Assembly (NCBI GenBank): GCA_944325225.1
Contig: CALUZQ010000008.1
Coordinates: 1 to 57,262, forward strand
Direction: 5' to 3'
DNA: 57,262 nucleotides
Source: an uncultured Elusimicrobiales bacterium
GTDB lineage: Bacteria > Elusimicrobiota > Elusimicrobia > Elusimicrobiales > Elusimicrobiaceae
The position numbers and the translations under genes are program-made. Under the pieces are notes generated by a model that saw only the letters and a list, made by a program, of their open reading frames with translations, made no database searches and was not told where the DNA came from. Shown here one piece after another: positions 43,838 to 53,152 of this stretch (position 1 is its first letter; the number at the start of each line of letters is the position of its first letter).

Positions 43838-46127
43838 AGGTTTCTTCCTGGTAATTTTTGTCGTACGGAAGGGAGTTTAACTCTTCCAGGGCCTGGTCAA
43901 TCATTTCGTAATGGATTTCCCAGCGGTTAGAACCTTCCGGTTTAGAGATAAATCCTTTCATTTCCAACACGCTTAGCATATTGGTAGCCCGCGCGCTGGA
44001 CCCAAAATGGGCTTTTAATAAATCCTGCGAAACGCGGCGGCGCTCTTTAATTAAGTTAAGCGCCTGTTTCATTTCTTCGGGGCTGGCTCCCAGTCCGTCC
44101 TGCGGGCGTTGGTAGGGGTTTTGTTCCGCTACAATCTGCACGGGATAATCCGGCCCGCCCTGAGCGCGCAGGAAATCGGCCACGGCCTTGATTTCTTTTT
44201 CCGATACATACGCCCCTTGAATGCGCAGCGGGTTTTTATCCGAAGTGCTTTGGTAAAGCATATCGCCTTTACCCAATAAATCTTCCGCGCCGGTAGCGTC
44301 CAGAATGACTTTGGAGTCAATGGACGACGCAACCTGCAGTGCAATGCGCGAAGGCAGGTTGGCTTTAATCACGCCCGTAATTACCTTTACCGACGGCCGC
44401 TGGGTACATAAAATCAAGTGTATCCCCAGCGCGCGCCCCATTTGCGCCAGGCGTTGGACGGAATCTTCAATGGAGGCCTTGGTTTGCAGCATTAGGTCGG
44501 CCATTTCGTCAATGATAACAAAGATATAGAACATCTTTTCTTCGTTATTTTGGGCGGCCCATTGATTGTATCCTTCAATGTTTTTTACCTTGGCCAGCTG
44601 CATAATCTGCAGGCGTTTTTCCATTACTTTTACCAACATCTGCAGGGATTTGGCCGCTCCGTTGGCATCGGTAACAACATCTACATCATCACACGAGGTT
44701 TTGGGATCGTACAAATAAGGAATCCCCTCGTACAGCGTCAGTTCCACGCGTTTGGGGTCAATCATGAGGAATTTGACCTCGTCCGGGCGGTGCTTGTACA
44801 AAATAGACATAATAATCGTATGCAGACAAATGGATTTACCGCTGTTGGTAGCGCCGGCAATCAGAATATGCGGCCATTTTTCGGCTACGGAACCGGCGGG
44901 ATTGCCGTCCGCATAGCGGCCAAGGGCTATGGGGATAACGGCCTTGGACGCCGCATACACCGGCGACTGCAGGATTTCTTTCATCGTTACCATAACCGGC
45001 CGTTCGTTTGGAATTTCAAACCCGACGGCGTTTTTGCCCGGAATCGGCGCCTGCACGCGGATTGCGCGCGCTTCCATACTGGCTTGAATGTCCTGGGTGC
45101 GGGCCGTAATAGAGGCGATGGTTACGCCCGGGTCGGGCTTGATTTCATAGCGGGTAACCACCGGTCCCGGCGATACGCCCGTTACGCTGGCGCGGATATC
45201 AAAGCTTTTTAAAGTACTTTCCAGCCGGCGGGTGGCCTGGGCGATTTCGTCGTCCGTCGGGCCGACGATGCCGTCCCCGGAGGGATCGTTCAATAAGTCC
45301 AGCGAGGGAAGCACGAAGGTTTTGGGATCAAATTTTTTGACTTCCCCGTTTTCCGTTTCGTTGGATTCATTAGTTTCCGCCGGCGTATGTTGGGCGGCGA
45401 TTTCTTCCCGCCGCGGCAGGGTGATTTGTTCCGCCACCGGCCGGCGGATTTCGGGTTTAGAGCGGTGAATTTCCGGCAGTTCATGTAATTCTTCGGCTAC
45501 GGGGCGTATAGTTTCCTTTTCGGCTTTTTCTTTCAGTTCGGCGCGTCCTTCGGCCAGTTTTTGTTTCAGTTCGGCCCTGGCGTCCAGCCAGCCGTTAAAA
45601 TCGTTGCGGATAAACTCTATCGTTTTTTGCAAAATAACCGACCACGGTATCGCAAACAGCATATGCAGCCCCACCAGTGCCAGCGCCAGCGAAAATACCG
45701 CCGCGCCTGCGGTGCCGCTTACTCCTTTTAAGGCGTAAAAAAGCGTTTGTCCCGCCCGGCCGCCGCTGATGAGCGAATCGGTAAAAATAAGTTTTAAAAG
45801 CGTCAGCAAGCTGGAGAACGCCGCCAAAGTAACCGAGGTCCCGAGCAGAAAAAACAAGAAAGACGCGCTTTTGTTGCGTATGGTTTGCAGCAGCCAGTAA
45901 GCCAGAAACAGCGGAATTAAGCCCGCACCCTGCCCCAGCAGCTGAAACAGATAACTGGCCACTTCTTCTCCGGCCGGTCCTTTGGAAATATTAAACCAGA
46001 GAATACAAAATAACCACAGGCACAAAGCACCCGCCAGGATATACAAAGTAGTGCGAATCCAGGCGCGGGAAGAAGTTTTTTTGGTTTTCTTTTTAGATTT
46101 TTTTGCGGCGTAATAATACTTTGGCAT
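43818..46127 (-). CDS. ftsK: DNA translocase FtsK/SpoIIIE
   Basis: 769 residues. Basic N-terminus (YYYAAKKSKKKTKK), then four to five membrane helices within residues 20-200, a charged linker (about 200-275), and the motor. Walker A is ILIAGATNSGKS, Walker B FVIIDEMADLM. The C-terminal gamma winged helix is RRRVSQDLLKAHFGSSARATNML and GFISKPEGSNRWE, which reads KOPS/SRS sites. It pumps chromosome ends at the septum and anchors division proteins. It is the first gene of a nine-gene envelope operon that continues to the epimerase at 38715. Confidence 0.96.
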   Translation of the reverse strand: MPKYYYAAKKSKKKTKKTSSRAWIRTTLYILAGALCLWLFCILWFNISKGPAGEEVASYLFQLLGQGAGLIPLFLAYWLLQTIRNKSASFLFFLLGTSVTLAAFSSLLTLLKLIFTDSLISGGRAGQTLFYALKGVSGTAGAAVFSLALALVGLHMLFAIPWSVILQKTIEFIRNDFNGWLDARAELKQKLAEGRAELKEKAEKETIRPVAEELHELPEIHRSKPEIRRPVAEQITLPRREEIAAQHTPAETNESNETENGEVKKFDPKTFVLPSLDLLNDPSGDGIVGPTDDEIAQATRRLESTLKSFDIRASVTGVSPGPVVTRYEIKPDPGVTIASITARTQDIQASMEARAIRVQAPIPGKNAVGFEIPNERPVMVTMKEILQSPVYAASKAVIPIALGRYADGNPAGSVAEKWPHILIAGATNSGKSICLHTIIMSILYKHRPDEVKFLMIDPKRVELTLYEGIPYLYDPKTSCDDVDVVTDANGAAKSLQMLVKVMEKRLQIMQLAKVKNIEGYNQWAAQNNEEKMFYIFVIIDEMADLMLQTKASIEDSVQRLAQMGRALGIHLILCTQRPSVKVITGVIKANLPSRIALQVASSIDSKVILDATGAEDLLGKGDMLYQSTSDKNPLRIQGAYVSEKEIKAVADFLRAQGGPDYPVQIVAEQNPYQRPQDGLGASPEEMKQALNLIKERRRVSQDLLKAHFGSSARATNMLSVLEMKGFISKPEGSNRWEIHYEMIDQALEELNSLPYDKNYQEETYETVYK

Positions 46128-46325
46128 ATTCTTATTTTACATTTTTTTACGAAGTATTTGGATAATTCCGTTCAGTGGTGGGCAAGCCGTTTGGAGCGGC
46201 TTATACTTTGTTGGACGCCCGCCGGGAGATTGGTTCTGGCAAATCGTGGAAAAACCGGTCCGGGCCGCTAAAGAAGATGGCGGCCGGCTGGCAAAATAAT
46301 AATCACAGCGGAAACCTTATCGTAA

Positions 46326-46352
46326 AATCCCCCGGCAGAACCGGGGGATTTG
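46326..46352 (-). terminator. Intrinsic terminator of the accB operon
   Basis: AATCCCCCGG / CCGGGGGATT with loop CAGAA; TTTTA follows on the minus strand. It separates the accB unit from the ftsK operon; 46128-46325 holds no gene, only the ftsK promoter region. Confidence 0.82.
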
Positions 46353-46356
46353 GTGA

Positions 46357-46614
46357 TTACATATTTTCTTGAATGGGTGCCGGCGGAGGCATGGGGGTTT
46401 GCTGCTGCTGACCCCAAGTAATTATATAGTTTATTCCATCGGCTTCCAGGGAAATTTTCCCTTCGTTATATAGGCCGCCTAAGGCCAAGTATAATACCGA
46501 GCTGGACAAACGAAACATCACTTTCAGCTGCCAGGAAGAGGCGGTTTTATGTTCCGCCAGGTATTCGCTGATACGGGTAACGGCCGTTTGGATATTTTCC
46601 TGTAAAGGCGTCAT
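46357..46614 (-). CDS. Small winged-helix protein (DUF2582-like)
   Basis: 85 residues. IQTAVTRISEYLAEHKTASSWQLK, then SSSVLYLALGGLYNEGKISLE, fit the small winged helix-turn-helix family DUF2582, in which one short helical domain ends in a beta wing. A Gln/Pro-rich tail (QQQQTPMPPPAPIQ) follows. DNA binding is plausible but not proven. It lies 2 bases downstream of accB and is therefore co-expressed with it. Confidence 0.65.
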   Translation of the reverse strand: MTPLQENIQTAVTRISEYLAEHKTASSWQLKVMFRLSSSVLYLALGGLYNEGKISLEADGINYIITWGQQQQTPMPPPAPIQENM

Positions 46615-46616
46615 AG

Positions 46617-47132
46617 TTATACCCGTTCAATGGCAAATAACGCATCGCCCTGTTTAACGGGCTTGCCGTTTTCCACCAATACTTTTTTAACAATGCACGG
46701 AAATTCGGCACGGATTTCGTTAAATACTTTCATCGCTTCAATCAGGCAAATTACATCGCCTTTGGCTACCTGGGCGCCTTCTTTCACAAACGGCGGGGCC
46801 GAAGGAGTGGACCCGCGGAAAAAGATGCCCATAAGGGACGATTTGATTACTTCTTTATATTGTTCCTGGGCAGGGGCCGCCGGATGAGCACCGGAAGCAC
46901 CGGCCACGGCACCGCCTACGCTTACCGGTACCGGCACCACGGCGGGTTTGGCTTTTACCAAACGCAAATACAGCCCTTTTTGATCGTATTCAATGGTGTC
47001 CAGGTTGTTATCCTGCATGAAACCGTAAAGCTGTTTGACTTCTTTCAAAATCGGGGATTCCTTCACGGCCGGTTTTTTTGCCGCGGGGGCTTTTTTGGCC
47101 GGAGCCGCTTTTTTGGTTGCTGTTTTTTTCAT
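46617..47132 (-). CDS. accB: Biotin carboxyl carrier protein of acetyl-CoA carboxylase
   Basis: 171 residues. The C-terminal biotinyl domain is complete: GDVICLIEAMKVFNEIRAEFPC, with the biotinylated Lys in EAMK, and VENGKPVKQGDALFAIERV. The N-terminal dimer/helical part is VKQLYGFMQDNNLDTIEYDQKGLYLRLVK. It carries CO2 for malonyl-CoA synthesis, the first step of fatty-acid synthesis. Ahead of this is an unusual 30-residue stretch of repeated Lys-Lys-Ala/Pro (KKTATKKAAPAKKAPAAKKP), similar to the N-terminus of the ppdK product here. No accC follows; it must lie elsewhere. Confidence 0.93.
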   Translation of the reverse strand: MKKTATKKAAPAKKAPAAKKPAVKESPILKEVKQLYGFMQDNNLDTIEYDQKGLYLRLVKAKPAVVPVPVSVGGAVAGASGAHPAAPAQEQYKEVIKSSLMGIFFRGSTPSAPPFVKEGAQVAKGDVICLIEAMKVFNEIRAEFPCIVKKVLVENGKPVKQGDALFAIERV

Positions 47133-47178
47133 AAAAGAAATAACCTCGTGTTTCTGATGATACCAAAACTGCTTTTAT

Positions 47179-48597
47179 TTATTTTACATAATTTTGACCG
47201 TCTTGATACATATTGCCCGTATCACGGGGAGTGGACGGACGGGCGTGGATTTCTTCGCGGCGGAGTTTTTCTTCGTCTAGGGGTTGGTCTATCCCCAGGG
47301 TGCGTTTAATTTCAAAGGCCGAAATAGCAAAGTGTATGCCGTCGGCCAGAGTGGGTTTGTAACTTTGCGTGTTTACTCCGATTACTTGGCCGGTAGCGCG
47401 CAGTACCAACGGCCCGCCGCTGTTGCCTGCGTTGACGGCGGCATCGGTTTGAATGGTATCTACACCGTTGTCGTTTTTAAGGGTGCTGATGATGCCTTCG
47501 GTTACGCTGAAGTATTCCTCTTGAGGACTTCCCAGCACCAGGACGCTTGCCCCCGTTTGGTAATGGGAGCGGTCCGCGTCCAACTTAAAATAAGGAAACT
47601 TCCCCTCCGCTTTGAGCAAGGCCAAATCGCGTGCGTGGTTGATTTTCACGAGCCGCGCATACCGAAAGGGCGGCTCCGCGCGGCGGGGTTCAAACGGTAA
47701 ATCTTCATACAGGTAATACCGCACATCGCGGTTTTTCCCCACCACATGGGCGTTGGTAATGAGGTAGCCGTCCGGGCTGATAAAAAAGCCGCTTCCGTGC
47801 CCCTGCGGGGTTTCTATATAGACGGTTTTTTCCAGCCATTTGCGGTAGCGGGAATCGTTGCGGTGCATGGCGGCCGAATAACCGGGCCGAAACAGGACGC
47901 GGTTTTCGTCCAGTTCTTTCATAATTTTGCGCAGGCAGAAACGCAAATCATCTTCCAGCGTTTTGCGGATACTTCCCCCCGCCGCCGAAGTATAAGCCGG
48001 CGCTATAACCGGAAAAAGCAGTGAAAAAGTGATTCGGTTCAGCCAATAAGCACCCATGGCCGTATTGCTGAACTTCAAATAGCTGGTGCGCGAAGCGGAA
48101 AGTTTAATTACGGGCAGCCGCGTTTGCGGGTCGCGCAGGGTGAGGGTTACAAAAGTATGAAATTTCGGAAAGCGGTAATTGCGCACCCACAAGAAACCTT
48201 CGTCGGCATATAGGCGGGATTCATAGTCGTTTTCTTCGGTTACTTTATAATCCAGCTCGGCGGTATAGTCGTATTGGGAGCGGAGCGCGTAGCTGTTTAC
48301 TTCCACCCGGCTAAACAGCGTGCCCAGCGCATCGGCCGCCGCCACGGCGGCGCCGTCATCTACGCGAATGATGTAAGAATTAATCGGCGTGAGGTTATCG
48401 TCTTTAAAAGTAAAGGAATGCTGGATAAATTTGTCCGCCGCTACCATAACGGACGCTTCTATTTTGTCGTCAAAGGACGGGGTTTTGTAGAACCCGCGTT
48501 TTAACCGCCCGTGATAATTACACCCGACGATAAACAGCACACACACCAGCATTGCTCCGGATAAAATCCGGCGCAAACACTTCTTCAAGCAAACCAT
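47179..48597 (-). CDS. HtrA-like trypsin-type serine protease lipoprotein
   Basis: 472 residues. Lipoprotein signal LVCVLFIVGC (Cys about residue 26). Residues about 30-245 form a domain I do not recognise. The peptidase domain (about 260-435) has the classical triad: His in LITNAHVVG, Asp in ARDLALLKAEG, Ser in NAGNSGGPLVL. No PDZ domain is evident, only a charged tail. Thus it differs from the Cys-type paralogues at 17.7-21.5 kb. It presumably works in the periplasm in protein quality control (inferred). An extended -10 ends 6 bases before the ATG, so it is likely leaderless. It heads the unit with accB and the winged-helix gene. Confidence 0.85.
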   Translation of the reverse strand: MVCLKKCLRRILSGAMLVCVLFIVGCNYHGRLKRGFYKTPSFDDKIEASVMVAADKFIQHSFTFKDDNLTPINSYIIRVDDGAAVAAADALGTLFSRVEVNSYALRSQYDYTAELDYKVTEENDYESRLYADEGFLWVRNYRFPKFHTFVTLTLRDPQTRLPVIKLSASRTSYLKFSNTAMGAYWLNRITFSLLFPVIAPAYTSAAGGSIRKTLEDDLRFCLRKIMKELDENRVLFRPGYSAAMHRNDSRYRKWLEKTVYIETPQGHGSGFFISPDGYLITNAHVVGKNRDVRYYLYEDLPFEPRRAEPPFRYARLVKINHARDLALLKAEGKFPYFKLDADRSHYQTGASVLVLGSPQEEYFSVTEGIISTLKNDNGVDTIQTDAAVNAGNSGGPLVLRATGQVIGVNTQSYKPTLADGIHFAISAFEIKRTLGIDQPLDEEKLRREEIHARPSTPRDTGNMYQDGQNYVK

Positions 48598-48603
48598 ATA
48601 TTT

Positions 48604-48612
48604 ATTATATCA
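48604..48612 (-). promoter_or_regulatory. Extended -10 of a leaderless message
   Basis: Minus strand TGATATAAT (48604-48612), then 6 bases, then the ATG at 48597. Confidence 0.65.
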
Positions 48613-48721
48613 AACATCAAACTCAGCCGGCGGTTTTAGAAGAAAAATCCGGTTAACTGACAGCGTTTGCCAAAATCCCAGCCGGTCGGGCGAATTTAAA
48701 GGTTCCCCGTATCAGCGCAAA

Positions 48722-48751
48722 AAACTCCCCGCTCAGCTGAGCGGGGAGTTA
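48722..48751 (-). terminator. Terminator of the zinc-ribbon-like secreted protein gene
   Basis: AACTCCCCGCTCAG / CTGAGCGGGGAGTT, a perfect 14-bp stem. On the minus strand a TTTTGCGC stretch follows. Confidence 0.82.
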
Positions 48752-48763
48752 GTATAAGATCTT

Positions 48764-49714
48764 TTATTTTTCGGACGCTTCAGAAGCCCGGTGATATTCT
48801 TCCCGCAGGGAGTTAAAGCGTTTAAGCAAATTGGCCTGCTTGGCAGTTAACTTTTTACCTTCCCGCTGGTCTTTGGCGGCCTGCTGAATGGTTTGGCCAT
48901 AGCGTGAGGTAAAGCGTTCCAAATCCCGGCTTACTTTTTTAAACGAGCGGGTGCCCGGACGAACCGTAAGGGACTGTTCCGGCTGGGCCGGCACGCTGAT
49001 TTTTCCCGCCGAAGCTTTCAGTTCCGCCGCCAGTTTCTGCTGGGCGGCCTGCCGTTCTTGGCGTTGGCGGTCAAAGCGGGCGCAGTCGGCTTCGGTAATA
49101 TCCAGGTTTTTCATCAACTCGGCATTGGCGGAAACATAGCGGTATTCTTCAAAGCAATCCTGGTGGGCGTAATGTTTGCCCATGCTGTCTTTCCAGGTAG
49201 ATACCGTGCCGCAGGCGACATTAATCGGTTTTCCGCAGATGGCGCAGGTGTGAACTTCGTATTTCTTATCCATATGAGATTCACAGCTGCGGCGTTTTTC
49301 GGCTTTTGCCGTGAAAGACAAATCCTGTTCCTGTTTCCACCCTTTATAAAATTCGCAGGCGGCCGGCGAATGTTTTTGAACATACCAGCTGCGGTCCGGC
49401 GTGATTTGATAACCGTCGGACTTCAAAATCTTCTCGCGGCTGATAATGCAGCGCGTGTAATTCTCTGCGGGTACCGGCGCTTGTTCGGATTTCTGCACCG
49501 AAACGGCGGGCGTCGCTTGATACAGCGCCGCTAAGGCGCGGGCTTCGTCCAGTTGTTTTACAAATTTCTGGTTAAATTCCTGCTGGTCAAAAGAAAGCGG
49601 CATTTTGGTATTCAGTACAAAGTTTTTCCCCAGCGGAATCGTTTTAGTACCTTGGGCGGCCGCACATACCGGCGCCAGCAGAACGGCTAACAGCGTCAAA
49701 CGAAAAAGTTTCAT
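48764..49714 (-). CDS. Secreted protein with zinc-ribbon/LIM-like Cys motif
   Basis: 316 residues, signal peptide MKLFRLTLLAVLLAPVCAAA followed by Q. The centre carries TCAICGKPINVACGT and GKHYAHQDCFEEY, a CxxC...HxxC arrangement that resembles half of a LIM/treble-clef zinc site, plus several more Cys and His (CEFYKG, CESHMD). The rest is helical and charged, ending in long coiled-coil-like helices. I do not recognise the family. Having zinc-ligand or disulfide Cys in a secreted protein is noteworthy. A GGGAGG site precedes the ATG. The promoter shows the shared palindrome, so it likely belongs to the same regulon as the Cys peptidases. Confidence 0.65.
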   Translation of the reverse strand: MKLFRLTLLAVLLAPVCAAAQGTKTIPLGKNFVLNTKMPLSFDQQEFNQKFVKQLDEARALAALYQATPAVSVQKSEQAPVPAENYTRCIISREKILKSDGYQITPDRSWYVQKHSPAACEFYKGWKQEQDLSFTAKAEKRRSCESHMDKKYEVHTCAICGKPINVACGTVSTWKDSMGKHYAHQDCFEEYRYVSANAELMKNLDITEADCARFDRQRQERQAAQQKLAAELKASAGKISVPAQPEQSLTVRPGTRSFKKVSRDLERFTSRYGQTIQQAAKDQREGKKLTAKQANLLKRFNSLREEYHRASEASEK

Positions 49715-49740
49715 GTAATTTCCTCCCTTAATATATACTC

Positions 49741-49807
49741 ATAGTATCAGTTTAGTTTTTGACAGAGCAAGGGTCAAAGGGCCTACTGGCCTGTAGGACT
49801 GGGCCTA
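49741..49807 (-). promoter_or_regulatory. Palindrome-linked promoter of the zinc-ribbon-like protein gene
   Basis: Minus strand: GGCC-CTTT-GACCC (49771-49783), -35 TTGCTC (49765-49770), 18-base spacer, -10 TACTAT (49741-49746), then a normal ribosome site. More half-sites (TAGGCC, GGCCTG, GGGCCTA) extend to 49807, into the stop codon of the next gene. Confidence 0.6.
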
Positions 49808-50467
49808 TTTTATGGCCAATATCCGTTGGCTGACTGCTAATAAATCTTGGGCTATCGTTTGTACTTGGGCGGCAGGTACAGGGTGTATCGTGTAGAAAAG
49901 AATCCGCTTTTCATCGGGCGCGGTCAACGCTTGCTGCAACGGCTGTTTGCCGGCGATATAGCGGCCCGTACGAGCAAAATGCGCGGCTTGCAGCATAAAA
50001 AAGGCGCTCTTGCATAAAGATTGCATCAAAGCGGGGGTCAATTCTCCGTGAATCCAGGTGTGAACCAGGGCGTGATAGATATTGCCGGCGCCGGTTTTAG
50101 CGGCTAAGACGGCGTCTTGACGGGTGGGCTTAGGAAGCACTGTCTGCGGTGAGCCATACACCCACCGGGTATCCTGGATAAACTGGAACAATTCCGCCCG
50201 GGACCAATTTTTTAAATCATCAATTCCCCCAAAAAAACCGCACAGCGGGTGCGAAGAGGGCGGAAGTTGGGTTAAAATGGTCTTATAGGCGGCGATATCC
50301 GCCGGAGTGATTTGGTCTAAAAGGACCACGGCGTCAATATCGCTGGAGGGTGTTTCTTCTTTTCGGGCGAAACTGCCTTGCAGGCCGACTGCCTGCAGGC
50401 GTTTGCCAAATGCGGCCGTCAAACGGCGGATTAATTCTTCCAGCCAATTTTCTAGTTGAAAAGCCAT
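49805..50467 (-). CDS. Nucleotidyltransferase-domain protein
   Basis: 220 residues. The N-terminal domain has the polymerase-beta-like signature GLQGSFARKEETPSSDIDAVVLL (GS...SDID), which holds Mg-ATP and carries the catalytic Asp residues. The remaining 130 residues are helical (ALVHTWIHGELTPALMQSLCKSAFFMLQAAHFARTG), reminiscent of HEPN or aminoglycoside-type partner domains fused to the nucleotidyltransferase. It might transfer a nucleotide to a small molecule, protein or RNA; no substrate is evident. A single-gene unit before pnp. Confidence 0.75.
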   Translation of the reverse strand: MAFQLENWLEELIRRLTAAFGKRLQAVGLQGSFARKEETPSSDIDAVVLLDQITPADIAAYKTILTQLPPSSHPLCGFFGGIDDLKNWSRAELFQFIQDTRWVYGSPQTVLPKPTRQDAVLAAKTGAGNIYHALVHTWIHGELTPALMQSLCKSAFFMLQAAHFARTGRYIAGKQPLQQALTAPDEKRILFYTIHPVPAAQVQTIAQDLLAVSQRILAIK

Positions 50468-50549
50468 TGGGTTTTCTCCTGTATGTTTACAACAAACTCG
50501 CGCCGTGATTCAATGCTAGGCGTTAAACTGCCGCAGAAAAATGAAAAAG

Positions 50550-50583
50550 AAAATCCCCGGAGAATATAAAATCTCCGGGGACT
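50550..50583 (-). terminator. Terminator of rpsO-pnp
   Basis: AAATCCCCGGAGA / TCTCCGGGGA stem with an A/T loop, followed on the minus strand by TTTTC tracts. Confidence 0.87.
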
Positions 50584-50598
50584 GAACAGCGTGTGAAA

Positions 50599-52710
50599 CT
50601 ATTTGAGCAAGGCCTTTCTGGAAAGCCGTACTTTTCCGTTATTGTCAATTTCCACGCATTTTACTTCCACAATGTCGCCGAGTTTTAACACATCTTCAAC
50701 TTTGTTAATGCGGTGTTTTTCAATTTCGGAAATGTGCAGCAGTCCGTCCTTGCCGGGCAGAATTTCCACAAACGCGCCGAACGGTTGGATAGAAACCACT
50801 TTGCCTTTGTAAATTTTATTTACTTCGGGTTCAGCAGTCATCATATCAATTTCGGCTTTGGCCTGGTCCAAGCGGTCGCTGTTGGCGGCGGCGATGGTTA
50901 CGGTGCCGTCTTCAGCGATATCAATCTTGGCTTCGGTGGATTCCGTGATGCGTTTGATGTTCTTGCCGCCGGGGCCGATTAAGGCACCGATTTTGTCCAC
51001 GGGGATTCTCATTTTAAAGATAATCGGCGCGAAGCGGGAAATGTTTTCTTTCGGTGCGGCGATCGTCTTTTCCATGTGATCCATAATGAACATACGGCCT
51101 TGGGTGGCTTGGGAGATGGCTTGTCTTAACACATCCAGCGGAATGCCGGTTTTGAGTTTAACATCCATCTGGAAAGCCGTAATACCCTTGCGCGAACCGG
51201 TCAGTTTAAAGTCCATATCGCCCAAGTGGTCTTCCAACCCCATAATATCGGACAGCACTACAAATTTGCCTTCGCCGGAAATGGCGCCCATCGCGATTCC
51301 GGAGCAGGCCGATTTCATCGGCACGCCCGCATCAAACAGGGCCAAAGAACCGCCGCAGACGCTGGCCATAGAGGAAGAACCGTTGGATTCCATAATGTCG
51401 GAAACGACGCGAATCGTGTACGGGAATTCTTCTTCGCTGGGGATAAGCGGCATTAAAGCGCGGCGAGCCAATTCCCCGTGGCCGATTTCGCGGCGGCCCG
51501 GAGAGCGGTCCGGTTTGCATTCACCGGTGGCAAATCCCGGGAAATTGTAGTGCAGCATGAAGCGTTCGTAGGTGGTATCGTCCAGCCCTTCTACCATTTG
51601 TTGGTCGTCGGGGGTGCCCAAGGTGGCAACCGCCAGGGACTGGGTCTGCCCGCGGGTAAACAAGGCGGAACCGTGCGCACGGGGCAAGAGCCCGACCATA
51701 GAGCTTAAGGGTCTGATTTCGTCGGGTTTGCGGCCGTCCACGCGCACGCCTTCGTGCAGTACCAGGTTGCGGGATTCTTCATACATAATGTTTTCCAGCG
51801 CAATGCCGGCGTAAGTGGCGGCATTGTCGCCATAGTTGGCGGTCAGTTCTTCGGTAAACGAAGCTTTCAGCTGGGCTACCTGGGTATCGCGGGTCTGTTT
51901 GTCGGAAAATGCGTGCAGGATTTTTTTGGCTTCTTCGCGGAATTTGCCGTTGGCGAGGTCCGCCACTTCCTGCGGCAGTTTTTCTACGACATATTCAAAT
52001 TTCGGTTTGCCGGCCATTTCGCGCAGTTTTAATTGCACGGCGCACATTTTGTCAATTTCCGGCTTGGCGACTTCCATCGCTTTGATGATGGCTTCTTCTT
52101 CCACTTCTTTGGCACCACCTTCCACCATTAACAGCCCTTGCGCGGAACCGGCGATGACCAGGTCCATATCGCAGAAATTCTGCTCTTCTTTGGTGGGGTT
52201 GACGATGTATTGCCCGTCTTTGCGGCCGACGCGTACAGCGGCAACCGGCTCGTTAAACGGAATGGAAGAAATAACCAGCGCGGCGGACGAAGCCAGTACG
52301 GATAACACATCGGCGTCGTGTTTGTCGTCGCTGGAGATAACCATCGCGGTTACATTGGTTTCGCAGGCGAAACCTTCCGGGAAAATCGGGCGGATGGTGC
52401 GGTCAATAATGCGGGAGGACAGCGTTTCTTTTTTGCTGGCGCGGCCTTCGCGTTTGAAAAAACCGCCGGGGATTTTGCCCGCGGCGTAGGTTCTTTCTTT
52501 ATAATTGACGGTAAGCGGAGTAAAATCGGAGATACCCGGTTTTTGCTCCTTGGTGGAAACAGCCGTAGCCAATACCATGGTTTCCCCCATAGTAGCCACT
52601 ACGGCGCCGTCGGACTGCTTGGCGATCAGGCCGGTTTCCAGCTTAATCGTTTGATTGCCAACGGTTACTTCCACATTGTGAATATCAAATTTGTGGTTGA
52701 AATTTTGCAT
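50599..52710 (-). CDS. pnp: Polyribonucleotide nucleotidyltransferase (PNPase)
   Basis: 703 residues. Two RNase PH domains: the first from about 12 (ETGLIAKQSDGAVVATMGETMVLATAV), the second about 315-540, with the active-site block ALFDAGVPMKSACSGIAMG and catalytic Asp residues around DIMGLEDHLGDMDFK. A KH domain follows (IGALIGPGGKNIKRITE), and an S1 domain ends the protein (GKVVSIQPFGAFVEILPGKDGLLHISEI). It degrades RNA 3'-5' by phosphorolysis and helps mRNA turnover. It follows rpsO by 6 bases, the widely conserved rpsO-pnp order. Confidence 0.98.
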   Translation of the reverse strand: MQNFNHKFDIHNVEVTVGNQTIKLETGLIAKQSDGAVVATMGETMVLATAVSTKEQKPGISDFTPLTVNYKERTYAAGKIPGGFFKREGRASKKETLSSRIIDRTIRPIFPEGFACETNVTAMVISSDDKHDADVLSVLASSAALVISSIPFNEPVAAVRVGRKDGQYIVNPTKEEQNFCDMDLVIAGSAQGLLMVEGGAKEVEEEAIIKAMEVAKPEIDKMCAVQLKLREMAGKPKFEYVVEKLPQEVADLANGKFREEAKKILHAFSDKQTRDTQVAQLKASFTEELTANYGDNAATYAGIALENIMYEESRNLVLHEGVRVDGRKPDEIRPLSSMVGLLPRAHGSALFTRGQTQSLAVATLGTPDDQQMVEGLDDTTYERFMLHYNFPGFATGECKPDRSPGRREIGHGELARRALMPLIPSEEEFPYTIRVVSDIMESNGSSSMASVCGGSLALFDAGVPMKSACSGIAMGAISGEGKFVVLSDIMGLEDHLGDMDFKLTGSRKGITAFQMDVKLKTGIPLDVLRQAISQATQGRMFIMDHMEKTIAAPKENISRFAPIIFKMRIPVDKIGALIGPGGKNIKRITESTEAKIDIAEDGTVTIAAANSDRLDQAKAEIDMMTAEPEVNKIYKGKVVSIQPFGAFVEILPGKDGLLHISEIEKHRINKVEDVLKLGDIVEVKCVEIDNNGKVRLSRKALLK

Positions 52711-52716
52711 TAGCGG

Positions 52717-52986
52717 TTATTTCCTTAATTTGAGTTCTTGGGTTACTTTTTGGTATTTTTCAAAGTCGGTTCTTTTAAGATAAGCGAGCAGGCGTCTTCT
52801 CTGGCCGACCAGTTTGTTAAGCCCTCTTTCGCCGGCAAAATCTTTCGGGTTGGCTTTGAGGTGGTTGGAAATATACTGAATGCGCTCCGTAATCAGCGCA
52901 ATTTGTACGGCGGCGGAGCCGGTGTCGTTGGCGCTGGATTGGAATTTGCTGATGATGTCTTTTCTGTCTTGCATGGAAAGTACCAT
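52717..52986 (-). CDS. rpsO: 30S ribosomal protein S15
   Basis: The ATG at 52986 gives 89 residues, the standard length, with MVLSMQDRKDIISKF aligned to the usual start; a GTG 12 bases upstream would add four residues. Typical parts are DTGSAAVQIALITERI and LVGQRRRLLAYLKRTDFEKYQ. It binds 16S rRNA early in 30S assembly. TACAAT lies 6 bases before the GTG, so the transcript may start there. A TATCCC-TT-GGGATA hairpin lies just upstream (about 53030-53043). Confidence 0.95.
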   Translation of the reverse strand: MVLSMQDRKDIISKFQSSANDTGSAAVQIALITERIQYISNHLKANPKDFAGERGLNKLVGQRRRLLAYLKRTDFEKYQKVTQELKLRK

Positions 52987-53118
52987 TGTTTTGTACACTT
53001 AGATTGTATTCTGCCGACCAAGCATTCCTTATCCCAAGGGATACCGAGCCGGAGGCCAATCTTCTCCTATTTTTAATTTTTATACTTACTTAAAGTACAA
53101 ATTTATTATACCAAATAA

Positions 53119-53152
53119 AAAGGATAAAGAACATACGGCGGTTCTTTATCCT
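53119..53152. terminator. Hairpin AGGATAAAGAAC / GTTCTTTATCCT
   Basis: A perfect 12-bp stem with an eight-base loop. An A-run precedes it, so on the minus strand it is followed by TTTTTA. It may end the small leftward gene at 53369; the surrounding 52990-53368 region holds no other gene that I can support. Confidence 0.6.
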
